In this document: positions 38,601-49,537 of the stretch, one piece after another
Layout of the letters: each line of letters starts with the position of its first letter
How positions within the stretch are numbered: position 1 is the stretch's first letter
Source: Echinococcus granulosus
Taxonomy: Eukaryota > Platyhelminthes > Cestoda > Cyclophyllidea > Taeniidae
Reading direction: 5' to 3'
Assembly (NCBI RefSeq): GCF_000524195.1
Contig: NW_020170391.1
Location: 1,362,938-1,426,937 of the forward strand
DNA: 64,000 nucleotides
Made by a program: the position numbers and the translations under genes
The notes under the pieces: generated by a model
The model's input: the letters and a program-made list of their open reading frames with translations, nothing else
What the model was told of the DNA's origin: nothing
The model's database searches: none

Positions 38601-39434
38601 CCTTGACCTAGAGAAACGTCAAACCAGTCAACGTTAATGCAAGCACGAGAATCACTCCCATCAAAACTCTCACGCCAGAGACCACCATTCGAATAAAGGA
38701 TTTGTCTAAGGTAAAACTGCGTGCACTACACAAAATGGCCCAGATAAAGACTCTTCTTTCACGCGCCCCTTCACAGAAGACCTCTCTAAACGTGAGGACA
38801 GCGCAGTCCACCATCTGCACCTTATCAGTATGTTGGAAAAACCAACAATCCCTGGCTAAACGCGATTATCGACTTTTAGATCGAAGACTGTAATGAATCG
38901 GACACCTCGGAGGGCAGGCAAGTGGGCGTCGATCCCGCCGCCTCGAGGTCCACCTCGGCATCTCGTCCGCCTGCGGCCAAACTGGCCCGCTTTCAGTCTG
39001 TCCAGGAGCTCTGTGATCTCGACGCCACACCATTGTCTCTGCGTTGCAGTACCAGTATGAACGCACTGGACAGGGCAGCAGCTGGCCGTACACAGGGGGT
39101 CGCCTCGTCACGGCCCGGTTTTCGCCGATTTAAAGACAAATTCGGCAAGGTGAGAGGCCGTAAAACCAGCGCCGAGGGTACACCAGTCGCATCAGGCAGA
39201 CCCGCATATTGGAGCGACAAGGAGAATGCCGAGTTAGATCAACTCGCGCGTATCTCATCTGCGTCTAGTGTCAAAGCGAAGAAGCACAACAAGGTGAGCG
39301 TTCAGACAAGTGAGCTTGCACAAAATGCATCTTGCCACCCGAACACGTACATCTCCATGGAGCGCATACAAGAATCTTTCTCATTTTAGCTGCGGCTTTC
39401 AAATGTCTTCAAGTCGAAGAAAAACAAGCCATAA
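32606..39434 (+). CDS. Large coiled-coil protein, unassigned
   Basis: Seventeen exons join in frame for 1662 aa: 32606-32746, 32791-33032, 33095-33200, 33270-33371, 33449-33809, 33847-33950, 34141-35697, 35854-36174, 36278-36572, 36734-36927, 37082-37142, 37362-37700, 37926-38303, 38424-38536, 38612-38827, 38880-39293 and 39390-39434. Residues about 45-200 and 325-1075 are heptad-rich coiled coil; the largest exon alone encodes 519 residues of it. Between them, residues 234-243 form a dense CLRCTCTCHH cluster that could bind zinc. The C-terminal 550 residues are Ser/Pro-rich and end very basic (FRRFKDKFGKVRGRK, FKSKKNKP). No known family was recognised; golgin-, centrosome- or kinetochore-like roles are only guesses from architecture. 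Introns are 37-225 nt. An AATAAA follows at 39663. Confidence 0.85.
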
Positions 39435-39787
39435 GACATTAAACAACCACTTTGATCGATTTATTTCTCCTTCACTTTTAAGTTGGATGAGAATGCCGTT
39501 TCCTGCACCGTTATCTGAAGTAAACGATGAACTTTGAAAGTCATTCGCATTTCTGTTCAATGTTTGTAATACTAGTTCTAAATGCTCCTAACGTTTCCAA
39601 TCATCTTCTTTTATGATCGATTCATTAAAGCTGCTGCTGTAAAAAGGTCAGCTTCGTGGGTAAATAAATTTAAAGGAAATATTTGTTGGTTGCCAATATT
39701 TTGTTGAATTCCGCTATCGAGAGCAGAAAATAGCTAAACAAAGAACAGTTAATATCGGTTCGGACGTTGCACCTTAAATGCATCGCC

Positions 39788-40880
39788 TCAGAAACTCGTA
39801 TCCGTTTCTGCTCTTGTCGCATCACTAGAGGAGGAGGTTGATACTTGCCGACTTTCGTGTTCGCTGTCGCCAGACCGGTTCGGTGTGGAATCAGCCAAAA
39901 TTGGAGCATGTGCGATGACTCCATCTTGAATCTCACGAATCCGTTCGCGAATAATGTCCAGGTTTACACAAGCATCCGTGGAGAGAGAGGTAGACGGTGA
40001 GGGTACAGAGAGGTCCAATGGGCCTGCGTGGAGCAGGAATAGAATCTCACTCTCAGGTGCGCGAGATGTCTCGCATGCAAAACATTTCGGCAAACAAGGG
40101 ACGAAAAAGTGCTTACTCGAACGACTCGTGAATAGATCGCCGTTTGACGGCAAGGGGTCAGATAAAAGCAGATCACTAGAGAGAAAAAAAGAGCAAATTC
40201 CACTATGGCTTGTAAATATCGCAGCGATTGTCGCTGAAATGCACCAGTCATTCGACTTCAGGACTAGCGGTCAGAACATAAATACGGAAGTTAAGAGGAT
40301 TTGGGACTGTTATTGGCATATGGATCCAGATCAAGTCCTCGAAATGAAGCAAGTGCACGTACGTTTCTGGTCGACCTCGGACACGTTCGTCAGCTAAACG
40401 AGACGTAACTGTGGAGCCTGAGATCCTTGAGACAGAAGCGGAGCGTTGTCCGCGTGGGCGACGTTCACCGTCCAGAGTTTGGTCCGCATCTCCATCATCA
40501 GGCCTTTGTCTGAGAAAGACATCACCAAATATGTCATGAAATGCATTATTCCTATTGACATCGATGTTGGAGAAAAGATCACTGTTAGACCGTAATAATT
40601 TGAGTTTTTGAAGGCTGTGTAGGAGGCCGTAGACGACTTCAGACCGGTATTCATCCTCACCGCCGTTGGTGTTTAACTGTGCCATCACGCTCGTTCCTCT
40701 TTCACTTTCCTCTGCCTTGCCCTGTTCTACTACAGACAACCTAGCCGAAATGCGCTGGAGAAGCTGTTCTGTATATTCAGCTGCCCGTGTGGATGATGCT
40801 CCTGCGCTGCTCCCACGGGAAATCCAGCGTGGCGCAATCTTCAGGTAGTAGTAGAAGAGTTGTCTCATGTCGCAGCGCAT
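39788..40880 (-). CDS. Hypothetical protein downstream of TRIM37
   Basis: Two exons, 40363-40880 and 39788-40175, join in phase 2 (donor AC/GTACGT, acceptor CTCTCTAG) to give 301 aa. It starts MRCDMRQLFYYYLKIAPRW, a short hydrophobic/aromatic and basic start, followed by a Ser/Ala stretch, a helical segment (AEYTEQLLQRISARLSVVEQ), EVVYGLLHSLQKLKLL, Arg-rich linkers and a Ser/Thr-rich tail ending in ETDTSF. No family was recognised. An acceptor-like TCCTAG ends 16 bases before the ATG. It lies 467 bp downstream of the TRIM37 stop on the same strand, the only tandem pair in the window, and ends 353 bp from the converging coiled-coil gene. It could be an extra 3' part of TRIM37 transcripts, but a stop separates them. 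Confidence 0.6.
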
Positions 40881-41347
40881 TGGGGAATTAGAAAGCCTAG
40901 GAGATTATGCAAATACCCTTGAATTGCCCTCCTCAGCTGCGACCGTTGCGCCACAAAGAAATTTGAGGAATCGTGTCAAAGAAATTGTCACAAGCCTGAC
41001 ATCAACAACAAGCACAATTCGGCCTTAATTAAGAATAATTTAGAGGTATTGGGTCAGAATTACAACAAAATTATACGCAACGCAAAGTACGAAAGTGTGA
41101 GGCTTCAGCTGACGAATCCGTTGAAAAACTCATGACTTAGTAGAGGAAAGAAGAGAAAGTGCTTGTTTGTTATCACAGGGCATATATTTCGGTGTTTCTA
41201 AAAATAGGTTACAGCGTTATGAACTCAGGGGTACCTAAAATTATTAAATGTGCAATTTTTGTTGTATAACGGCCAAATATCAATAAGATTGAAATAGCGA
41301 ACTAGTCAAAACTTATAATTAAAGAAGGCTGAAATACGAGGCGTGAA
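40881..41347. other. Spacer between TRIM37 and the 301-aa gene
   Basis: This is 467 bp of AT-rich DNA without an exon. It must contain the TRIM37 3' end and the start region of the downstream gene, or an intercistronic region if the two are co-transcribed. Confidence 0.5.
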
Positions 41348-44300
41348 TTAAGGGGAAAAGTTGTCGTACTGATTGCCGCCGACATCGCCAAAGTTGTTAC
41401 TACCGTTGCTTTGGGGCACCGTGACGAAGTCGGCGTCTACTAGAGTAGGCACTTGTGCGTAAAGAGAGTGTTCCACACCACTTTTGTTGAAGTCCTCTTC
41501 CTGATCCCTCTGTTGCCGCTCCAGATTCCCAGTTCTCTCCTCTCCCTCCTCTTCATCCACCGACATGCCCTCTGCTCCGTCCTCCTCCCCTTCCTGGGAG
41601 CGAACCTCATCCGGTAGGATATTGAGCACAAGGCCTCCCATATCGCCCTCACAATCTTCACTATCAACATCAGTATCGCTGTCAAAATCATTGATACCCT
41701 CGCTTCCCACCTGAGTGTCCGCCTCGTGCGTTTCCTCTTCATGAACAGTGAGTGGTGCGGACGTCGACACAGTATTTTCTCCTCCTCTTGCTTCCTCCTC
41801 ACTGATTCCCGAAGGCTGCCAACAAAAACGCAGTAAATCAAAAATTTCCACCAAGACGCGCAATCATAAGCATTACGATGCAATGACTTATTCACATGCA
41901 ATTCCAAAGGCCCACTGATGCGCAGTAAGTCATAGACGACACTCAACCGAGGTAATTAAAGTGGTCATTCACCTAACCATAAGAATTTTTGACAGAATTG
42001 TGAACTATATGAAACAAAAAACCACAAGTCCTACTGTGGCGGGCCCGGCGACGGCGGTGGCGGGGGTAGGAGCAGGACAACGCTCTGAGGTGATTGAAAG
42101 GTGAAGGGTGTCGCCACAGTCACCTTCACCAACAATGCTGAGGCCTTGGGAATCTCCTAGTAAAAAGGATCCTGGCTGTTCATTTGACAAAGCAGTTGCA
42201 AACGTGGATGCGGAAAAGCACCTCTGCCTACGAAGCTGGGTGTCCAGTCTCCGTATCTGTTCTCGCAACTGCTCCTTCTGATCTTCCAGCTGTGTAATAT
42301 ACCACAGATAATCACGGCACTGTTGCTGGTAGGTCTGCGGACGAACCTAAGAGGTATAATGATTCCTAGGTAAGTGATCACCAAGAAAACAAGCAATTTG
42401 CCGAAAGGCACATTCTGTGTACCATATAATTAAAGCAGAGGCAGTCATCAAGGGAGGAGACGTAGCCCTCATTATCAAGGAGATCCAGTCGGATAAAACG
42501 ATTGTAGCCCCAGCATTCACCAACGGCAAAGTCGGAGGCGAATTCACGGGCAATGCACTTTGCATTGTCTTGTGGCGGGCCCTGATGCATTAGCTGAATA
42601 TAGTATTCATACCTTTTGGAAAAAGGACATTGACGAAAAAAATGTGGCGAGATTATCATTACAAAATTGAAAAAAATGGGAATAGAAAAGGCGAAATAAG
42701 AGGATCTTCTGTACCGAATCTAATAAAACTTATTTGTACGAAGATGCAATTGAAGTCATGGGACCTACTTTGAGGGTTCCCTTCTGCCAGCGGTCATTTC
42801 GAGAAAGACGGACAGATATTGACCGCGGACGATGCCGTTACCGTTGGGGTACACTTTGAGTCGCCATTTTAATGCGCCACACTCCAGTGGAGGGCTGTAA
42901 ATTGGTTCTGCTCGCTGCCGCACGCGACTAAAGCCGTGGATCACAAATTCGCCCGTCGCATAGGGCGGTACGAGTTCGCTAGAATACACGAAAAAACATC
43001 AATAAGCAAGCAAAAGTGATCATCATGCTTAAAATTGATAAACTGTCTTTACAATCTGCAAAAAAGCGTAACAGAAAGAGGAAAATTCTCAGTATTTAAG
43101 GCACAGAAACGTGTGAAAGTCGTGGCGATACCCATCGTTACGAATTCATGCAGCACCGAACGTACCAATCAACGAAACCAATAAGATTCTTTTGATGTAC
43201 AAGAACCTAAAAGTGAGTGAGAGTCACGACATCCGGGTAACACACTATGGATAAAATTTACGAAGCATGGACGCACGAACACATAATATTTCTTTAGACA
43301 GTATCAGAACCCCACATTACTTTTGGGTGAAAGTTTAAGCGGTATGATTGAAGGCTTGAGGTTTAAAGGCACAGATTGTCTTCACTAAAAGACGAAAATA
43401 AAAAGAATAAACATCCGTAGTGATTTCTGCTACTAAAATTCAATTCACAAATGACGGGTTAGTAATCCTACAGACTTTTTTGGAATATTCCTCCACGACT
43501 AACGTAGTCAACGTGAAATTTCGCAAGAATGAAGATTGGTTTGGCAAACTAGCGGAGTTTGCAAACAGAAGGCGGGGAATATCGTGGTTGGAAAAAAAAT
43601 GTGAACGACGAAAAGTGGCGAATACAATGCAAACTTACCTTGCAAAGTCATAAGGACTATAATCACAGTTGACGGAAGGCATTGGAGTCTTATGGACTTC
43701 AGCAAACATTGCCGAAAGAGCAGGCGATCGAAAGATAAGATTCGCAGGAGTTGTTGAGCTCAACTGAGCTTCAACTTCGTGCAGCAAAGAATTCAACAGC
43801 TCTGTCTCCTAAACAGGGTAAAAGTAAGGATAAAATCAAGTGGGTGAATAAGTGCGGTAAAAAGTTCAAACTCTGGAAAGGTCACAAAATCCGATAAAGC
43901 CACGCAATTTTAAGCTATTAGGGGTAGATTGTGCGAAGAAACTACCAGTGTATCTGAGACCATGGATAAGTTCGCAAAATGAATAAATCTAGCGTAGCAG
44001 TGCAGAGTAAACAAGTAAAGCGGTTACCTGCGTTAGGTGATTGCGTTGGGCAGTCAACGTTGACAACTTAGAGGTGTGACGCGATTCTAAGCGAAGGATG
44101 ATCGACTCAACAACTTTTTTAATTTCCTCTACGCGGCTCTCTTTTCTCGCGTTAAGTATCAAAATATTGTCTCCCTAAAACAATTAAAAGGTAAGTCAGC
44201 GACTGTCTCATGGCTTACAAGAACAAAGCGATTCTCTTAGTACTTTGATTATTCGCGAATCAAGTGCCGTAGTTCAATTTATTTATTTAATAAGTGAAAT

Positions 44301-45180
44301 ACAACCAAAAGACATACCACGTCATCAATAAGACGTTGAACCTCGTTACGTCGACTCTTAAGTTTGTCCATTTCACTTTTGATGGCATCTACGTGTTCCT
44401 GGTATACGTCGTCCAAAGGGCGGAAAGTGTGTTGCCCATGACGACCGTCAAAGAGAGCGCAACGGTGACAAATAACACGATCACAGGTGGTGCAGTAAAC
44501 CGTCAAGCGTTCGCTATGAGACTCACACCTACAATAAAAGTGAGAATAGGTAGCATACTCAGATGTGGATTAATAAATACACGAACGTTATGGCTCATAG
44601 AATTCGACCATGAAGACCCACAGATCTGTATTGGAATCCGGTGTCTTTAATGTCAAGTTCTCATCCGCATTTTTTAAACGGTCTAACTGTTGGATAACGT
44701 CATCGGCCCATCTGCAGTTGATCAGAGCATGTGTATATAGTGTTCGCCTAAAAAATTGGTTCCATAAGAGTCACATAGTCACACAATATTACTACATAAA
44801 GCAAAAGAAAGAGGGAAGCAAATCTAGACTTGAAAAAATTGACAACGCATCTCTAGTTACCTTTTCGATAAAAACCCACATTCAGTGGCAAGTGAACATG
44901 TAAGTAACAACTGAAATACCTGCAATGAGGACATTGGGCCTTATTTTCTGTAATCCATTTCTAAATCAAAGCCTTAACAGATCCATGTGGGACTTACACA
45001 AATACACTCGAAGCAGCACAATTTAGAACAGTGTGGACACATTCGCGCATTATCCAGTTGTTCCATACATATAAAACACTTGAACACGTCAGCAAGAGCC
45101 TAAAATATGTCAGAGGAAACTTAGATTACTTCTAGAGAGGTATCATTCTCTATGCGTCTACCGCCAGCAGAAGTAGCCAT
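41348..45180 (-). CDS. TRIM37: E3 ubiquitin-protein ligase TRIM37
   Basis: This is a RING E3 ligase; in vertebrates it controls centriole number and peroxisomal import. Eleven exons: 45130-45180, 44998-45099, 44920-44960, 44622-44747, 44318-44528, 44028-44174, 43639-43808, 42769-42978, 42423-42612, 42035-42346 and 41348-41815, giving 675 aa (human 964). RING: residues 25-64 ([18 protein letters not shown], then KAQCPHCR). B-box 2: [12 protein letters not shown]...[17 protein letters not shown] coiled coil follows. MATH domain, about 283-430: [64 protein letters not shown]. The tail is strongly acidic ([14 protein letters not shown]), as in human. It lacks about 290 residues of the vertebrate C-terminus. 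Introns 1 and 2 are 30 and 37 nt. An AG lies 12 nt before the ATG. Confidence 0.96.
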
Positions 45181-45707
45181 AGTCCACAGAACCTACCGAA
45201 GATCAAATTGTATGACATGCATTGACTACTACACAGTCGCTATTTAAAACAACTAAACTCTTTTAACAAATTTTAGGTTGAAAAAGGACAAAGTCGAGTC
45301 GTTTGAATTAGAATTGACTAAAAGCGGTGGGAGCACACATTGGAAACATATTTGCATGGGGACATTAATTTTAGCTTCGATTAATGATGTTAAAATGGAC
45401 AATAAAGTGTTGAGTACTTGTGACTTTATTCGATCATTTGCAATGCTTAAAAATGAGCGACCCAAAAGTAACACTAAGCAAACGAAAACTTTTTTAAAGG
45501 TCTCGCACTTGTTAGATGTCATTTGGGGAGTTTTTGCTGCAACAGGGATAATTTTTGTAAAGCAAAGGTGTTTTGCATGACGAGGCTAATAAACCTCTTT
45601 TATCCTAGCCATCGTACTCTTCGAATACTTAGGCTGATTTGGCTTCGTCATGTTTTTCATATTTCGTTATATTCGTCATATTTCGTCATAGTAAACGGAG
45701 ATGAGTG

Positions 45708-45907
45708 TGTAGCGCCCCGAGACTCCCTTAAGACGAAAGAAGACACAATACTCGGGCAGAATATATATATATTCAGCACGGAGAAGGTGTCTGGGCTATT
45801 GGCATGGCCCAAAAGGCCAGCCCCAGCCAGCGAGGTACAAGGGGGCTAAGTAGAAGTACAAAAGTGGCGCCTCACCAATACTGGGGATAAACCACCATCG
45901 TATTACA
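45708..45907 (+). mobile_element. Solo LTR-like element, copy 3
   Basis: This is a 200-bp copy beginning TGTAGCGCC and ending GTATTACA. It is flanked by AGTG at 45704-45707 and 45908-45911, a perfect 4-bp target duplication. It has a longer AT-repeat (ATATATATAT) than the other copies. It lies about 530 bp upstream of the TRIM37 start codon on the opposite strand. Confidence 0.87.
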
Positions 45908-46130
45908 AGTGGGTACAAGTTTGGGAAGGTTTTGACACAGAACCATTCTCCGGCTTGTCGGATGATTACTGCTCCTCAGTCACCAAGTTTGATTCTTCCT
46001 TTCGCCTCCTCTCTGACTGGCACATTTTGAGCAACATAGGTATTAAAATTTTGTTTGGGTGGGAGCTAGATTTTCGACAGATTGTACATTTCTCAACGGT
46101 GTGGTAACTGATTTATGCCAGTATCCATAG

Positions 46131-46326
46131 TGTAGAGCCCCAAGACTTCTCTGAGGATAAAAGAAGAACCAGTGCTCGGGCTAAATGCATATATTTGCTA
46201 TACAGTTGGGCTTATTGCTACTGACATGGCCCGGAGACTATTCTACCCGGCATAAGTACAATGGTAGAGCACCTAAGTAGCCCGCTCATTAAAATCGGCA
46301 GTTCAACAGATAACCAATGCATTGCA
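46131..46326 (+). mobile_element. Diverged LTR-like element, copy 5
   Basis: It begins TGTAGAGCCCCAAGACT, clearly related to the TGTAGCGCCCCGAGACT start of the young copies, and follows them along its length (CTCGGGC, TTGGGCTTATTG, CATGGCCC, AAGTACAA, GATAACC) to an end at ATTGCA. The length of about 196 bp matches the family. Flanking ATAG at 46127-46130 and 46326-46329 may be a decayed target duplication that overlaps the last A. It represents an older insertion or a second subfamily. Confidence 0.65.
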
Positions 46327-46915
46327 TAGTCTCTTACCTCTTCCGATTATCATCCTCGGCGCTCTCCATGGTCAACCTCCCGCGTCATCCATTACAACGT
46401 AATCGGTGCTGGTCATTGCGCATGCTCATCGCCAGTCGTAGGAACACCGGCCCAAAAGCAGAGTCAAATACCAAAGGACGAGATTTAGTACAGTTTCATG
46501 GGGGTAGATTTCCCATTCTATCTCTCCTTGCCACGTTGTTCTCACTTCGGAGCTGCCCAGCCACACCCGTCTGCATGGGTTCTATCTAGTTATCAGAGAA
46601 TTGGAGGAGGTATCGCAATTTCGCGTGCTTGATGTCTCCATGCAGAAGTGGTGAGCAGTTTTGTAACGAAACTTTTCTTGATGGCTCACGGCTAGTGCAG
46701 CTTCAGTTGTTAATCGCTTACCTGTAGACCACGGTAATGGGGTGTTTTTTGGAGGTAGACGCCATTCTCAGCCTTCCAGTTAGGACTGTCATTGATTCTC
46801 CCATCCACAGCATATCTACCCCTACCTCGCCAATGTTTATCACCCAACAGTAGAAGTGGAAATAAATGCTTTTTAAGACCGGGTCCGCTTTCTGCTGCAA
46901 GCATAATGCTCGGAG
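46326..46915. repeat. Old dispersed repeat, copy B
   Basis: This is colinear with 537-1290 on the same strand. The correspondence starts just after LTR-like copy 5, as copy A starts just after copy 1, although those two elements point in opposite directions. The minus strand has an open frame (46710-46979) ending at a CTACAG/GTAAGC donor-like site, but its counterpart in copy A is broken by stops, so the coding value is doubtful. Confidence 0.5.
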
Positions 46916-49341
46916 AGAATACACATATTCGACTTACAGAATTGTTTGGTGCTACTAGAAATGCCCGAAGGGCACCCATCCGGCTAAGATGCAGTGACGG
47001 AGACCCATCTATGCTCCTTTACCAAAAGCGGGAGATAAACAACCAACATATTGCAATCAGCTCCTCTGTACGTCAATAGTGCATTTTCTGTCATGCTACT
47101 ATAACTTCTTACAACTGTAAGGAAGACGAGGTGTGTTGCGATATTTATAATAGAGTGCTCTGATTTTCCTTCCGGATCTCTTGACTTGAACTCTTTTCTA
47201 CTGACTCATTATATGATCTTCTAAACTTGCACATACAATCCTTATTTCATAGTTTTATGGGCCTAAGGTATCGTTTTCACCTATTTTGAATCTGAGGCCA
47301 ATTTTGGATCACTTGAGTAAGGGAATCTGGTTATAATATCGTAAATATTTGATATGCGTTAGCATGCGCGTACTACCAGTAACCATTTGTTAGTAATAAC
47401 CAAAAATGGAGAAATTTTCGGTAAAACATGCGTCGATGCTGTAAGTACCTGACAAAAATAATGATTTCAATAAAACTAGTAAAGCTATCTGCAAATTTAC
47501 TTAACTATGCCAGTCATTGAGTCTACCCACGTTGCACTTCCGCCCAGTAGCGTGGCTTTGGTACCAAGCCAGCAGTCTTCCAGCCCTTCTGTCCGTTAGT
47601 AATACACGTTTTTTGGAGTACTTTGGCTTGCCAAGACTTCAGGGAAGTCTCGGAATGCAATATTGTTGGCGGTGGCAGCGAACCCGAGCCAAAGTGAATT
47701 TATCCTGCTTCCTATGACAGAATGCCCGGCCTTAACATGACTGAAGAAGAGCATAAGCCACAGATGAGGAAATTGGTTAGTACTCTTTGAAGAATTGTTG
47801 AAAATATTGTCTGACGGCGACATTTACTCCAACCCTGGGTTCCGCAAAAGTGCCACTAGAAAGTGAAGCAGCATTAGTCCTGAACCAATTTGAAAATCTA
47901 ATTTGGAGCTGCCCACGGTACCTGTATGAAAATGCTGATTAGGGAAACAAGCGGTACTTCATAGTTGAGCCTTTCTATCTTTCATACGTTAAATGTAAGT
48001 ACCAACCTATCACAAGAAACTTGGCTATGTATTAGCTGCTAAAGATTTCAAAAACCGTTGAGTAGCTTGAACTTCTTAAAATGCAAAGTATGTGCGGACT
48101 TGATTAAGGCATTCAGCATTCGATAATCATTAGGGTCATAAGAGTAGTGAAATCGTACCTCTTTAACACAACCTTGCACTTAAAACCCACTATTTGGAAC
48201 AAGTTTATAATAATTGATTTATTAACATTACCCACTTTAATGTTGGTTGAAAAATGAGTTGGTGCAGCGCCTCACGTAGTTTCCTAGGTCTTGATAAGTC
48301 AACGTGTTTCCAAAGAACGTAGTTTTAAATAATAACACGTACCACCTGTAAACTATAGTTGTACGTAGCGAAAGTCTAATATTTCTGTTGAAGGGCAAAT
48401 TCCATCATAACAACGCTTGATAAAAAGTACCATTCTCACTGTCTGGGTGTCCTCATACAAGGTTTTCATCGCTTTAGACCGTGCATATGGTGGAAGAACC
48501 CCAGGAAAGTTAGAAGCAATCTGTGAAGATGTAAAAATCTTAATACATCTTGAAACGTTATAACTGTGCTTGACTACCTGAACCCTTCAGTCTTCGCGGG
48601 TAGTGCTTTCACTACGCGGCACTGCCTTCGGGTCATCGCATTAGCTTCCTCGTTCCTCTGTGCAGTGGTACCATAACAATGGATATTTGTATTTAAATTT
48701 GGCTTAGTTGGTCTAGAATAATGCAACATTTGACATCTTTTTTTACAATTTCACAAATAATGGTAAATATACTAGTGGATGAAGAACACTAACTGTGTTA
48801 TTTTTTTGGCAGAAGAACTGGTGCTCTTGATAGATCATAATGATATTCTCCATAATTCTTGAGATTTACGATTTCGATGAATGGATCCGCACACTCAAAT
48901 AAGTGTCCATGTTAAATCCACTGAAAAGAAAACTGTATCAGAAGAGCACTCATTAGTGCTGAAATTTAGTCGAGCAAGCCCTCCAACCACCGCAAGGTTG
49001 ATAGTTGCGGAGACTCAAATGACTAGCATGTAAAACTAAGTCCTACCCGTTCAGTACTAGTGACTCAATTACTTAATTGCTATAACATTTTGGTTTGTCG
49101 TCAGTTATCGGCAAATAGATGAAAGCAATTCCTGACTGGGATAGGTGTATGCAACGTTTTTCATGAAATTCTTACCATCATATTTGTTCCAATTACCATG
49201 ACGTTCATTTCAATCCCAGAGCACGTAAGACCGTATTTAATTCCGATAATTATGCCCAGAATGAGCACGGTGGATGGATGGTTTGACCGTCCGTACCGCC
49301 AGAAGACGCAATACGAAATGGAAATACTATTAACGCATAGA

Positions 49342-49537
49342 TGTAGCATCCCGGGACTCCCTGAAGACGAAAGAAGACACAATGCTCGAGCAGAATATAT
49401 ATTCAGCGCAGAAAAGGTGCCTGGGCTATTGGCATGGCCCAAAAGGCTAGCCCACCCAGCGAGGTACAAGGGGTCTACTTCAAAGTACAAAAGTGGGCCC
49501 TCACCAATGCCGTGGGATAAACCACTATCGTATTACA
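49342..49537 (+). mobile_element. Solo LTR-like element, copy 4
   Basis: This is a 196-bp copy beginning TGTAGCATC and ending GTATTACA, flanked by TAGA at 49338-49341 and 49538-49541 as a perfect 4-bp target duplication. It interrupts a stretch that is otherwise open on both strands (about 49165-49340 and 49560-49796). The long plus-strand open frame at 49198-49587 simply reads through the element. Confidence 0.86.

Noticed and set aside
46710..46979. Minus frame of 89 codons ending at a donor-like site
   Set aside because: The homologous stretch in repeat copy A is broken by stops, so the open frame is probably a chance survivor in a repeat.
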